Assembly (NCBI GenBank): GCA_937895345.1
Contig: CALAWP010000048.1
Coordinates: 1-60,953, forward strand
Source of the DNA: an uncultured Paenibacillus sp.
Lineage (GTDB): Bacteria; Bacillota; Bacilli; Paenibacillales; Paenibacillaceae
Reading direction: 5' to 3'
Length of the DNA: 60,953 nucleotides
Below the pieces are notes generated by a model. That model was not told where the DNA came from. It searched no databases and was given only the letters and a program-made list of their open reading frames with translations. The position numbers were made by a program, and so were the translations under genes. Position 1 is the stretch's first letter. Each line of letters starts with the position of its first letter. Positions 25,755 through 33,903 of the stretch are shown one piece after another.

Positions 25755-25834
25755 GGTGTTACCACCATCGTATGCGGCCGGGGCTTGCCCTAGAATGCCG
25801 TGCCGCAGAGGATTGGCGGCCATCACACGGCAAA

Positions 25835-25879
25835 GGAGCCGTCCCTTCGCGCGGCGCGCGGCCGTCAGGGAGCGGCTCC
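25835..25879 (-). terminator. Probable terminator of the glutamate racemase gene
   Basis: GGAGCCG (25835-25841) pairs with CGGCTCC (25873-25879), with further pairing inside and only three T after it on the minus strand. Confidence 0.5.
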
Positions 25880-25898
25880 GGATTCGGATAACGGAGTT

Positions 25899-26714
25899 TT
25901 AGCTAATATTGGGGACCTGCCAGACGACAGGGGTCAGATCGATTTGCTCGCCGAGCCATTGCTGCGCGATCATCTTGAACATATGCGGATCTCCGCTGCA
26001 AAAAAACTGATGAACGGGAAGCTGCTCGTTCCGGGCAAGCTTTCTTTTGTCATGCAAAATCGTGCTGATTTCGCGGGCCGTCTCGTCGGCGGAGCTGATC
26101 AGCGTCACTTCGCTGCCCATCACCTCGGAAATGGCGTCCGCCAGAAACGGATAATGCGTGCAGCCCAAAATCAGGCAATCGATCGGATAAGTGCGCATAT
26201 GCGCAATCGACTCATAGACAACGTCGTAGGTTTCGGGCGAACGGAAATGGCCCCGTTCCACCAGCGGCACAAACTGCGGACACGCTTCGCTGATGACCTG
26301 CACATGAGGCGACAGCTCCCGCAACGCCGTCTCGTAAGCGCCGCTCCGGATCGTGCCGTCCGTGCCGATCACGCCGATGCAGCCGGTCGTCGTACGGCCG
26401 ATGGCCGCCCGCGCGCCGGGATTAATGACGCCTACAACCGGGATGGCCACTCTGGAGCGGATATCCGCCAGCGCTACTGCCGTTGCCGTATTGCATGCGA
26501 TCACGATCATTTTCGGATGGAATTGAATTAAATAATCGACGATTTCTCTCGTAAAGCTGATAACTTCCTCGGGAGAACGGGGACCGTATGGCGTACGGGC
26601 CGTATCCCCGAAATAAACGATTTTTTCGCGCGGCAGTTGGCGCATGACTTCCTTGACCACGGTTAGGCCGCCTACGCCGGAATCCAAGATTGCAATCGGT
26701 TGCTGCACAAACAC
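25899..26714 (-). CDS. murI: Glutamate racemase
   Basis: The 271-residue enzyme interconverts L- and D-glutamate for peptidoglycan. Motifs are AILDSGVGGLTVVKEV, VYFGDTARTPYG, IACNTATAVAL with Cys74 and LILGCTHYPFL with Cys185; the two cysteines are the acid-base pair. Length is normal for RacE/MurI. The start is GTG at 26714 (a second GTG two codons on is possible) with AGAAGAAAG upstream. It is separated from the M14 gene by a terminator-like hairpin. Confidence 0.95.
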   Translation of the reverse strand: MFVQQPIAILDSGVGGLTVVKEVMRQLPREKIVYFGDTARTPYGPRSPEEVISFTREIVDYLIQFHPKMIVIACNTATAVALADIRSRVAIPVVGVINPGARAAIGRTTTGCIGVIGTDGTIRSGAYETALRELSPHVQVISEACPQFVPLVERGHFRSPETYDVVYESIAHMRTYPIDCLILGCTHYPFLADAISEVMGSEVTLISSADETAREISTILHDKRKLARNEQLPVHQFFCSGDPHMFKMIAQQWLGEQIDLTPVVWQVPNIS

Positions 26715-26957
26715 ACCGCTTTCTTCTGCTTGATGATAATATCGGAATTAGGTCAAATGCATATACGGTTGGAATTTCAAAATAGCATATGAACAAGAGC
26801 CTCAAAACGTACCTACATCTTACCCCATAATCGGACAAGGTTCAAGAATTCGCCGCCGGACCCGGCGCACGCCAAACGGCCGGACGCTGTTTGTTCCGCG
26901 TCCGGCCCGCTTGGCGCCGATTCATTAATTTTCCTTAACCGTCTCTTCAGGCGGATG

Positions 26958-27347
26958 TTATTCTCTTGCGGCGCCGCCTTCGATCTGCCCGGACTCCGCT
27001 TCGGCTTCGCCTTCGGTGCGGGCAGAGGCTATGACGACCGTCTCCTCGTCCCGGGCGTTGCGGCCCATTCCTTTAAAAGCGCTCACGACCTGGCCCGCCG
27101 CCAGCTTTGTGCGGTCCGCGATTTCCGTCGCGCCGGTGCCGATCCCTTTGGCCAGGCGACCGGTCGCGTCGCCGACGTATTCGGCCGCCTTCGCCGTCGA
27201 ATCGCCGACCTTCTGCGCCTGCACCGCGATGTCCTTTCTCAGCTCTTTGCCCGCCTTTGGAGCAAACAGCAGCGCCGCAATCGAACCAATAACGCCTCCG
27301 GCCAGCGCTCCAACCCAAAACCCCTTTGCATTTTTGCGTGTCGACAT
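26958..27347 (-). CDS. YtxH domain-containing protein
   Basis: A 129-residue protein with a basic N-terminus, one transmembrane helix with the YtxH signature FWVGALAGGVIGSIAALLFAPKAGKELRKD (two joined blocks), then a helical, amphipathic stretch and an acidic tail. The family is typical of Bacillota general-stress loci; function is not known. It follows the DUF948 gene on the same strand by 31 bases, the same gene order as ytxG-ytxH. An ATG three codons upstream (27356) is only two bases from AAAGGAG, so the ATG at 27347 was preferred. Confidence 0.8.
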   Translation of the reverse strand: MSTRKNAKGFWVGALAGGVIGSIAALLFAPKAGKELRKDIAVQAQKVGDSTAKAAEYVGDATGRLAKGIGTGATEIADRTKLAAGQVVSAFKGMGRNARDEETVVIASARTEGEAEAESGQIEGGAARE

Positions 27348-27387
27348 CCTATCCATCGCTCCTTTCGTCTTTAGAATACCCATCGTC

Positions 27388-27852
27388 TCAGTTTCTTGAT
27401 TCGCCGTCTCCGTCTGCGCCTTCGACAGAGGTTCCCCGGCGGGACTGCCATAGCTGCCAGGCCGTCAGTCCGAGCTCCGCCCACTGTACGGCCTCCTCCA
27501 GCCGGCGGCTTTCCGCCAGCCGCTCCGCATGCTTGACGGCCGAGCCCGACAGCGCCGACGCGGCCCGTTCCACGGCCGAAGCCGTATGCTCGAGCGCGCC
27601 GCCCGCATGCTGCGCCGCCTTGAACAGCCCCTCCGCCGAATGGATGCCGTCCCTCACGGCAAGCAGCGTCTCTTCGGCCGGCTTGACCAAGGCTCCGAGC
27701 TCCCGGGACAATCGGTGCAAATCCGCCTGCATCGCCTCGGCCGACGCCTGCATGCGCTCCAGCCTGATCATCAGCGTTCGCAAGGCGATCAGCGCGCCCG
27801 CCGCCAGCGCGATAAAAGCGGCTGCCGCCGCAACGGCGCTCCATTCCGCCAT
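27388..27852 (-). CDS. DUF948 family protein (YtxG-like)
   Basis: The 154-residue protein has one N-terminal transmembrane helix (about residues 5-25) followed by a long coiled-coil-like region LERMQASAEAMQADLHRLS and a second amphipathic part ending in a short charged tail. This is the DUF948/YtxG layout. AGGAGGGG precedes the ATG at 27852. It is cotranscribed with the YtxH-like gene. Function unknown; likely a membrane-associated stress protein. Confidence 0.75.
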   Translation of the reverse strand: MAEWSAVAAAAAFIALAAGALIALRTLMIRLERMQASAEAMQADLHRLSRELGALVKPAEETLLAVRDGIHSAEGLFKAAQHAGGALEHTASAVERAASALSGSAVKHAERLAESRRLEEAVQWAELGLTAWQLWQSRRGTSVEGADGDGESRN

Positions 27853-27999
27853 CTTCAACCCCTCCTGTCGTTGACGTCGGTGACGCAAACTGGACGAATG
27901 CCTATTCGCGTACTGACAGTATAAGCAGCATGGGCTCGTCTTGACACCGCAATTTTTGGGGGGCAAGCGTAAAAAACTTATCAAAACTTTTGCGGTAAA

Positions 28000-28042
28000 A
28001 AGCCGGGGTCCAAAGCTTTCTGCAAGCTTTGGACCCCGGCTT
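28000..28042. terminator. Very strong 19-bp hairpin terminator
   Basis: AAGCCGGGGTCCAAAGCTT (28000-28018) and its perfect complement (28024-28042) enclose a five-base loop. On the minus strand it is followed by TTTTTA and lies 25 bases past the HTH regulator stop. Confidence 0.88.
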
Positions 28043-28066
28043 AAGGGAAACCTGTATGTGATTTTA

Positions 28067-28744
28067 CTAAAGCTCCGAATCGGAGCGGCCGATCGAATAG
28101 GTGCAGCGGAGCCCGCCCTTCGCCAAACATTCCGTGCGTTCGACCTGCGCCTCCAGCAATACCCGGAACAGCGCCAGCTCGCAGCTGCATGCTTGCTCGT
28201 ATTTGCCCGCGACGGCCGCAATCGGACAGTTGTACTCGTGCAGCTCGAAGCGGCCGCCCCGGCGCTCCACCTCCGCCATATAACCGCCGGCATTCTGGAT
28301 CGCGGCCAGCTCCCGCACGCGCTTCTCCAAATCTTTGCCGGCCATCCGCGGAGCGTAACGCTCCTGCAGCTTCTGCCTGCGGCCCTGGAACATCTTGTCG
28401 ATGAGCGGCGCGGTATCGGGATGCTCCTCGAGCTCGGACAACAAATCGACGGCCAGCGAATGATAGTTTTTGGGAAACAGCTCATTCGCAGCGGAGGTCA
28501 GCTCGTACAGATGCGCCGGCCTTCCCGTTCCTTGACGCACGGGGACGACGTCGACGATGCCGTCGCGCTGAAGCCCGTACATATGCCGGCGCACGGCCAT
28601 CTCCGTCAAGCCGACTTCGCGGGACAGCGCGGCGGCACCCATGCGCCCTTTCGTCTTCAGCAGCACCAGCAGACGTTTTCTTGTGCCCTCGGCTTCCCGG
28701 TTTGCCCGGCGCCGGCTTTCGCTTTCGTTGGCATCGCCCTTCAC
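28067..28744 (-). CDS. HTH regulator with C-terminal cysteine cluster (SufR-like)
   Basis: The 225-residue protein has a winged helix at about residues 22-75 (GAAALSREVGLTEMAVRRHMYGL, read in two parts) followed by a wing GTGRPAHLYELT. The C-terminal half holds cysteines in NCPIAAVAGKYEQACSCEL and TECLAKGGLRCTYSI, the arrangement of SufR-type Fe-S sensing repressors. It may therefore sense iron-sulfur or redox state. Targets are unknown; the next upstream gene is a HEPN-like protein. The start is ATG at 28744. Confidence 0.78.
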   Translation of the reverse strand: MKGDANESESRRRANREAEGTRKRLLVLLKTKGRMGAAALSREVGLTEMAVRRHMYGLQRDGIVDVVPVRQGTGRPAHLYELTSAANELFPKNYHSLAVDLLSELEEHPDTAPLIDKMFQGRRQKLQERYAPRMAGKDLEKRVRELAAIQNAGGYMAEVERRGGRFELHEYNCPIAAVAGKYEQACSCELALFRVLLEAQVERTECLAKGGLRCTYSIGRSDSEL

Positions 28745-28779
28745 GCCGTCACCTCCGCTTCGTTTGCGTCTGTCGGCCG

Positions 28780-29208
28780 TTATCCGCGCGGCAGCTCCCG
28801 CTCCAAATACGCTTCAACCGCGGTCTTGTACGACTGCAGCAGCTCCGGCAGCTTCGCCGTCAACGGATGCAGCTCGGCGCGCGGCCACTCGTAATATTCC
28901 TGCACCAGCGGCCGGCGCAGCTTCACCAACGCCGTCAGCGTCTCCGCCAGCTCGGCCGGATAGACGCCTTCCGCTCCGGTAATTTCGATAATATCCTCGT
29001 AGCTGCTCGCATCCCGCATCAAAAACCCGTCAATGAGACAGCTTCCGACGTCGGTTACGATTTCGATCGCCAGATGGAGCGCGCGCTCCTGCGCCAGCCC
29101 TTGCAGCGGCTCGCCCCGCCATTGCTCCGCCAGCGTCCGGAGCGATTCCGCAATCTCCTTAACCGCCGCCAGCCTGACCGCTATTTGCTCTTGGTTAACG
29201 TAGTACAT
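28780..29208 (-). CDS. DUF86/HepT-like HEPN protein with altered active site
   Basis: A 142-residue all-helical protein. QERALHLAIEIVTDVGSCLIDG and RRPLVQEYYEWP match the DUF86 (YutE/HepT) HEPN framework, in which the second block is usually RNxLVHxY. Here the expected His is Gln and the Asn is Arg, so the RNase motif Rx4-6H is missing. No MNT nucleotidyltransferase partner is present. It may have lost nuclease activity and kept a structural role. Upstream lies a short membrane-protein gene. Confidence 0.7.
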   Translation of the reverse strand: MYYVNQEQIAVRLAAVKEIAESLRTLAEQWRGEPLQGLAQERALHLAIEIVTDVGSCLIDGFLMRDASSYEDIIEITGAEGVYPAELAETLTALVKLRRPLVQEYYEWPRAELHPLTAKLPELLQSYKTAVEAYLERELPRG

Positions 29209-29265
29209 TTTCCTCGCCTGCTTTCGCTTTCTGCTTTACGGCGCTTGTATAAGCCCAGCCCTTTG

Positions 29266-29367
29266 CTACTTTTTCCGTTTCGCTTTCCGCTTCAGCCATA
29301 CTGTCATGACGATGCAGCTGACAATAACGACCAGCAGATAAGTAAACATTTCATAAACGTCTCTCAT
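29266..29367 (-). CDS. Short membrane protein (33 residues)
   Basis: ATG at 29367 to TAG at 29266 encodes a short peptide, MRDVYEMFTYLLVVIVSC then a hydrophobic run and a Lys/Arg-rich tail KRKAKRKK. One transmembrane helix with a positively charged inner end is clear. It fits between two genes of the same strand with short gaps. There is only a weak ribosome binding site. Supported by composition and position, not by a known family. Confidence 0.45.
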   Translation of the reverse strand: MRDVYEMFTYLLVVIVSCIVMTVWLKRKAKRKK

Positions 29368-29383
29368 CGCGTATAAACCTGCC

Positions 29384-29671
29384 TCAGCTTTCGTAATCGA
29401 CGCTGGCGGACGCTTCCCGGACCTGCGCCATATGCTCGATCACCTTCTGATGAACGGGATGCACCTGATACGCCTGCAGCGCCTCCAGCGATTCGAACTT
29501 CGTGACGAGCGCAATGTCGTAGGAACGATCCGAATGCAGAACGTCGATCCCCACCTCGATATGTTTCAATTCGTCGATTTTTCCTTCCATATCGCGAAGC
29601 ACCGCCGCCGTGCGGGCAATGCTTTCCTCGCTTCTGTCCTTCAGCTTGAAAAATACGATGTGCGTAATCAT
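29384..29671 (-). CDS. Dabb (stress-responsive A/B barrel) family protein
   Basis: The 95-residue protein MITHIVFFKLKDRSEESIAR with KHIEVGIDVLHSDRSYDIALV in two parts and YQVHPVHQKVIEHM is a typical Dabb dimeric alpha-beta barrel protein. The central HPVH motif is characteristic. Members are stress-induced or act in cyclisation; the role here is unknown. The start at 29671 has AAGGAG upstream. Confidence 0.85.
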   Translation of the reverse strand: MITHIVFFKLKDRSEESIARTAAVLRDMEGKIDELKHIEVGIDVLHSDRSYDIALVTKFESLEALQAYQVHPVHQKVIEHMAQVREASASVDYES

Positions 29672-29778
29672 TTCGATATCGGACTCCTTATCCACGGCAT
29701 GACTTTCAGCCTTTTGTCACATAATAACCTATGAAGTCGCATTCCGGCAATCTTTTGCACAAAGGAGACCTCACCGCC

Positions 29779-30033
29779 ATGCGCTATACGGTTACGATCG
29801 TCGCGACCCTTATCGGCATTGCCATTTGCGCATTCAACTATACGGGGTACGATCCGCACAATATGTTTTTTTTCATGCTAAGCATTCCCGCATGGTTCGC
29901 CGACATGTTCGTCGATATCCACGAAGTCAGCGTTCTTCTTATGTATGCGCTCACGATATTGACCTGGGCGCTGCTCGGTCTGGCAACCGACTGGCTGATC
30001 GCCCGGGACCGCAGGCGCGGCAAAGCCGCGTAG
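29779..30033 (+). CDS. Small membrane protein (84 residues)
   Basis: MRYTVTIVATLIGIAICAFN begins with a hydrophobic helix and a second one lies at about residues 52-70, ending in DRRRGKAA. AAAGGAG precedes the ATG. No known family is recognised. It stands alone on the plus strand and is closed by a strong terminator shared with the next gene. Confidence 0.65.
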   Translation: MRYTVTIVATLIGIAICAFNYTGYDPHNMFFFMLSIPAWFADMFVDIHEVSVLLMYALTILTWALLGLATDWLIARDRRRGKAA

Positions 30034-30047
30034 CGCCCTTTCTTCGC

Positions 30048-30075
30048 AAAAAAGGAGCCTTTCGGCTCCTTTTTT
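30048..30075. terminator. Bidirectional Rho-independent terminator
   Basis: AAAAAAGGAGCC and GGCTCCTTTTTT around a TTTC loop give a perfect stem with A and T tracts on either side, serving the convergent genes 29779-30033 and 30100-30492. Confidence 0.9.
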
Positions 30076-30099
30076 GTCATCATTGGCAACTGTCCTGCA

Positions 30100-30492
30100 T
30101 TAAGCCGCTTCGATAACCAGCTTGGCCGTCATCGTCTCGTGACCTTGGCCGCATGCAATGGAACAATATATCAAATATTCGCCCGGCTCCGTAAATTCCA
30201 GCTCCGTTTGCGGATTTTCGTTCGTGAGCTCCACGTTCAGATCGTCGATCTTAAGTCCGTGCACGCCGATCTTGTTCTCCAGCTTCATAATAACCTTGTC
30301 GCCGACCTTCGCCGTATAGACATCTTCACCGAATTTGAAGTCGGACGAGGAAGCCGTAATCTTCATCAGCGTAGTGCCTTCCGGCAGTCCCGCGGTTTCG
30401 TCCTGCGGCTTATCCGGCAAGCCGAACAGAAGCAAACCGACGCCAAGCAGCGAAGCCGCCGAGAACAATATAAACATAATCCATTTGTGCAT
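30100..30492 (-). CDS. Stand-alone CuA-type cupredoxin (cytochrome c oxidase subunit II-like)
   Basis: The 130-residue protein has an N-terminal membrane anchor (about residues 4-24) and a cupredoxin domain. The end YCSIACGQGHETM is the CuA motif CxxxCxxxHxxM of oxidase subunit II, and an upstream His in IGVHGLKIDDL is the fifth ligand. It is much shorter than true subunit II and no other oxidase genes are nearby. It may carry electrons or deliver copper outside the membrane. A GGGGG stretch lies upstream of the ATG. Confidence 0.82.
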   Translation of the reverse strand: MHKWIMFILFSAASLLGVGLLLFGLPDKPQDETAGLPEGTTLMKITASSSDFKFGEDVYTAKVGDKVIMKLENKIGVHGLKIDDLNVELTNENPQTELEFTEPGEYLIYCSIACGQGHETMTAKLVIEAA

Positions 30493-30626
30493 TGCTTTGA
30501 GTGCCCCCCTGCGATCGAAATGTCTACTTCATATATTACATAAGATCGTCCGATGTTCTCAACCTTAAACTGATGAAAAGGGGAAAGTTTTTTATCTTTT
30601 TGACAAATCCATGAACAAATGCGTTC

Positions 30627-31031
30627 TCAACCGGGCAAATACCCTTTGAGAACGCGTTCCGATTCCGCCTTGACGAACCCCCACAGCATAAAAAATTGAT
30701 GGTGGTAGCCCCGGCATACATATTGCGCATGGAGCCCGTCGCGCTCGCGCTTCTCCTCGTAAACGCGGATGCCCCACTCGCGGAATTGGCGGCGAATGTT
30801 CGCCATGTCCAGCAATACGCGGTCCTGCATGCCGCGCAGCAGCGATTCGTAAAATCTCGGAAGCTTCATGCGCGAGGCGCCGATCGCCCGGATGTCGTGA
30901 TCCAGAATGCGCATGACGATGCCGAGCAGCACGTAGCGCTTGACCAGCTCCAGCTCGGCTTCCGTCTGGATGGGCGGATGCGCCGCGACGCGCGCTCCTC
31001 CTTGACCTTCTTCCCTGTTAGCGGCCCCCAT
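30627..31031 (-). CDS. Hypothetical 134-residue protein behind an SOS box
   Basis: The protein starts MGAANREEGQGGARVAAHPP and is helical with ELELVKRYVLLGIVMRILDHDIRAI, followed by a basic, aromatic region (RDGLHAQYVCRGYHHQFFML). I do not recognise the family. The ATG at 31031 is right for AAAGGAG; upstream in-frame starts lie in the leader. A palindrome GAACGTATGTTC lies about 46 bases upstream, beside a perfect TATAAT. This predicts control by LexA and induction by DNA damage. The neighbouring gene is a phage-type holin. Confidence 0.7.
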   Translation of the reverse strand: MGAANREEGQGGARVAAHPPIQTEAELELVKRYVLLGIVMRILDHDIRAIGASRMKLPRFYESLLRGMQDRVLLDMANIRRQFREWGIRVYEEKRERDGLHAQYVCRGYHHQFFMLWGFVKAESERVLKGYLPG

Positions 31032-31074
31032 TGCCACCGCTCCTTTCTTCATAGGCCATGCATAAACGACAAAC

Positions 31075-31119
31075 AAGAACGTATGTTCTTATTATATCCG
31101 TTCTGCGGCGGTTTATGCA
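31075..31119 (-). promoter_or_regulatory. Promoter with LexA-type SOS box
   Basis: AAGAACGTATGTTCTT (31075-31090) is a palindrome with perfect 6-base arms and matches the Gram-positive LexA consensus CGAAC-N4-GTTCG at the core. TATAAT lies immediately next to it (31096-31091, minus strand) and TTGCAT is 18 bases further upstream as a poor -35. A repressor there would block transcription start. Confidence 0.72.
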
Positions 31120-31150
31120 AGCGGCAATGATGTCCATCCCGGGGCGGCCG

Positions 31151-31540
31151 TTATTTTTGCTTCAGCACCTCGATCGCTTTGCGAATGCGGTCCGGCAAAG
31201 GAAGCCCGAGCTTGCCGTAATTTTCGGTAATGGAGAGCAGTTCGTTGGCGATGTAGAAATAAACGGCCGCCGCCATCGTCATATTGCCGGTGTCCAGCAA
31301 AATATCGACGCGGTGGGCGAGCAGGATGACCAGCAGCGACAACCCTTTGCGCGCCAGCCCCCAGAAGCCGACCGCGCTGTTCAGTCCTTTTCCGCTCTTG
31401 ACGGCCGCCAGCACTCCCGTCACATAATCGACGCCCATCGCCACCAGCAGGAAGGTGAGCGATTCCGTCCAGCTGCCGAAAGCGAACGTAACCAGCGCTC
31501 CCGCCGCTCCGCTTATCGAGCATAACCATACCCAATTCAC
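31151..31540 (-). CDS. Phage holin family 4 protein (toxin secretion/phage lysis holin)
   Basis: The roughly 129-residue protein has FLLVAMGVDYVTGVLAAVKSGKG, a second helix LVILLAHRVDILL, a third AVYFYIANELLSITEN, and the tail LPDRIRKAIEVLKQK, the pattern of Holin_4 proteins. It makes membrane pores or acts in export. The start is GTG at 31540, preceded by GGTGGAGG. No endolysin or other phage gene is found around it, so it is an orphan, perhaps a phage relic or a sporulation-linked holin. Confidence 0.82.
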   Translation of the reverse strand: MNWVWLCSISGAAGALVTFAFGSWTESLTFLLVAMGVDYVTGVLAAVKSGKGLNSAVGFWGLARKGLSLLVILLAHRVDILLDTGNMTMAAAVYFYIANELLSITENYGKLGLPLPDRIRKAIEVLKQK

Positions 31541-31686
31541 GTTCCTCCACCTCGCTCCTGTGCATAATGGCTTACAGCATACTATATGCGGGAAACGAGC
31601 GGCTTGCTTGTCAACTTGTCCATTTTCGCGCGGATAACGGGGCAAAAAAAAGAACCCTGCATGCGCAGGGTCCATACCGTTCTTCT

Positions 31687-33249
31687 TCACAATTCTACTT
31701 CGCCGGCTACCGTTGTCCGGCCGCGTCCGGCATCCTTGGACCGGTACAGCGCCTTGTCGGCCGCTTCGATAATCGTCCGGGCGTCGTTGCGGAGAAGGCT
31801 CCGGCCCGCTACGCCAAGCGACAAGCCGAGCGGTTCTCCGGAAGGGCCGGGCGTTCGGGCGAGCTTCTTGCGGAGCCGTTCCGCGGCGGCCCCCGCCTCC
31901 CGGGGCGAAGCGGAGCGGACAAGGATGCCGAATTCCTCTCCTCCGTAACGGAAGCACAAATCGCGTTCTCTTGTATACGCCTTCAAATGGCCGGCCAAAA
32001 ATTGAAGCACCCGGTCGCCGACCAGATGGCCGTGCGTATCGTTGATTCGCTTGAAATGATCGATATCCATCAAAATAAGGGAGAAAGGAACGTCCTTGGC
32101 GATCCAGTCCTTTATCGTCCAATCGAACGTCTTCCGGTTGGCCAGGCCGGTCAAGCCGTCCCGCTGCACTTCCTCGTTCCAATGCTGAAGCTGATGACTC
32201 ATGCTTTGATGCAGCTGCCGCACTTCGTAAATGCAGGATTTGACGGAAGGCAGCCTGGCGCCGTTCGGCTCGATGCCGAGAGCGTTCCGTTCGGAAAATA
32301 CGGCCAGCGCATGGAGCGGCCGGGAAATGGTAAGCGACAGCAGCCAGGCGGCGAGCCAAATGACGGCGAACAAAGGCAGCGTATTGATCAGCATGCGCAT
32401 GATCAGCCCTTGGGAGGGCTTCTCAATGACCGACGCCGGCGTTTGGGAGACGATCAGCCAGCCGCTCCTCGGTTCATAAGCGTACCCCGCCATAAAAGGA
32501 ATCCCCCGGGAGTTGACGACGACTTGCGAGCCGCTGCCGCCGGCCAGCCCCTTGTTGATGACCTCGTTGGTCGTCACCCTTTCGAACCGGCGGCTTTCGT
32601 CCGGATGAATAATGAGCCGCCCGGTGCGGTCCGTCACGTACAAATAAGAGCCGTTGTCGTAAAAATGCTCGTTCAGCAGCCGGCTCAGCGCATTGCTTTC
32701 CTCCAAATAAATCGCGCCCGCGACGAAGCCGGTATATTCCCGCATATGGTCGTATACGGGCACGGTCAGAATGACGACGCCATGCCGGTCGAACGCCAAA
32801 TAAGGACCGTACAAATTCCGCTTGCGCATATGCGGCGGCTTCGTCCGCATATCGTCCCGGATGTCAGGGTCGATCATCCGAAGCGCCGTCCTCGGGCTCG
32901 CTTGCGTCGCCGTGTAACCGCTGTCCACAATAAGAATGGAATTGAAATTGTGGCGGTTGGCCTTCAGCCACAGGTCCAGCGATTCGTCCGACAGCTCTCC
33001 CGAGCCGGCGCGGACGGCGACATCCTCCAGCGTATTGTACATAATGCCCAATATTTCGTTCAGGTTGACCGATAGCTTGCGGGCGTATTGGTAGTTGCTT
33101 TCCAAATAGCTTTGCGTTAAAGCCGACTTGTTTTCCTTCCAGGCGTAAAAGCCGCTTGCGGTCGCCGTCAGCAGGACGGCGCCGGAAACGAGCAGGAACA
33201 AAATAAGCCGGAGTCTGATCCCTTTTTTCAAAAGGCGGTTCGCTCGCAT
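31687..33249 (-). CDS. Diguanylate cyclase with extracellular sensor domain
   Basis: A 520-residue membrane protein: helix at about residues 12-34, a large extracellular dCACHE-like sensor (GYAYEPRSGWLIVSQ), a second helix near residue 290, a short linker and a GGDEF domain. The active-site variant is YGGEEF. RERD, five residues upstream, is the inhibitory I-site (RxxD). DGLTGLANRKTFD and MDIDHFKRINDTHGH are also intact, so it should make cyclic di-GMP. The ligand of the sensor is unknown. Confidence 0.93.
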   Translation of the reverse strand: MRANRLLKKGIRLRLILFLLVSGAVLLTATASGFYAWKENKSALTQSYLESNYQYARKLSVNLNEILGIMYNTLEDVAVRAGSGELSDESLDLWLKANRHNFNSILIVDSGYTATQASPRTALRMIDPDIRDDMRTKPPHMRKRNLYGPYLAFDRHGVVILTVPVYDHMREYTGFVAGAIYLEESNALSRLLNEHFYDNGSYLYVTDRTGRLIIHPDESRRFERVTTNEVINKGLAGGSGSQVVVNSRGIPFMAGYAYEPRSGWLIVSQTPASVIEKPSQGLIMRMLINTLPLFAVIWLAAWLLSLTISRPLHALAVFSERNALGIEPNGARLPSVKSCIYEVRQLHQSMSHQLQHWNEEVQRDGLTGLANRKTFDWTIKDWIAKDVPFSLILMDIDHFKRINDTHGHLVGDRVLQFLAGHLKAYTRERDLCFRYGGEEFGILVRSASPREAGAAAERLRKKLARTPGPSGEPLGLSLGVAGRSLLRNDARTIIEAADKALYRSKDAGRGRTTVAGEVEL

Positions 33250-33301
33250 GTGTCTCCTTCTCTGGCTGCGGGTATTGTTGGCGCTTCATGCCGGCGAAAC
33301 G

Positions 33302-33799
33302 TTACCGGTTATCGATTTTCTCGGGATACATATCGTGGTTCAGCAGCCGGTGCTCGGCCATCGCTTCGTATTTCGTGCCCGGTCGTCCCCAGTTGCAATA
33401 CGGATCGATCGAAATTCCTCCGCGCGGCGTAAATTTGCCCCATACTTCGATGTAACGCGGATTCATGAGGGCGATAAGATCGTTCATTATGATGTTCATG
33501 CAATCCTCGTGAAAGTCGCCGTGATTGCGGAAGCTGAACAAATACAGCTTGAGCGACTTGCTCTCCACCATCTTGACGTCGGGGATATACGAGATGTAGA
33601 TCGTCGCGAAATCGGGCTGTCCCGTAATCGGACACAGGCTCGTAAATTCCGGACAATTAAATTTTACAAAGTAGTCGCGGCCCGGATGCTTGTTGTCGAA
33701 CGTCTCCAGCACCTCCGGCGCGTAGTCGGACGGATAAGCCGTCCCTTGATTGCCCAGCAGCGTAATGCCGCCAAGCTCTTCCTTGCTTCTGCCTTCCAT
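33302..33799 (-). CDS. queF: NADPH-dependent 7-cyano-7-deazaguanine reductase
   Basis: The 165-residue enzyme reduces preQ0 to preQ1 in queuosine synthesis. FTSLCPITGQPDFATI contains the nucleophilic Cys56 and following Asp, and SFRNHGDFHEDCMNII holds the NADPH- and substrate-binding residues. The short QueF-I form is seen. An ATG at 33820 in frame is possible, but MEGRSK at 33799 has AAAGG at a normal distance. It lies 105 bases after queE. Confidence 0.95.
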   Translation of the reverse strand: MEGRSKEELGGITLLGNQGTAYPSDYAPEVLETFDNKHPGRDYFVKFNCPEFTSLCPITGQPDFATIYISYIPDVKMVESKSLKLYLFSFRNHGDFHEDCMNIIMNDLIALMNPRYIEVWGKFTPRGGISIDPYCNWGRPGTKYEAMAEHRLLNHDMYPEKIDNR

Positions 33800-33903
33800 G
33801 CTTGTCACATGCCTTTCCATAGTAAAGATAATACTGCACATTACCCAAGCTGCATGAGGAATCGGCTTCCGATCGCTCTCTTTCTTCCGCTCGCTCGCCC
33901 CGG

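Noticed and set aside
30627..31540. Prophage remnant
   Set aside because: Only a holin-like gene and one unknown gene; no structural, integrase or lysin genes and no attachment sites seen.
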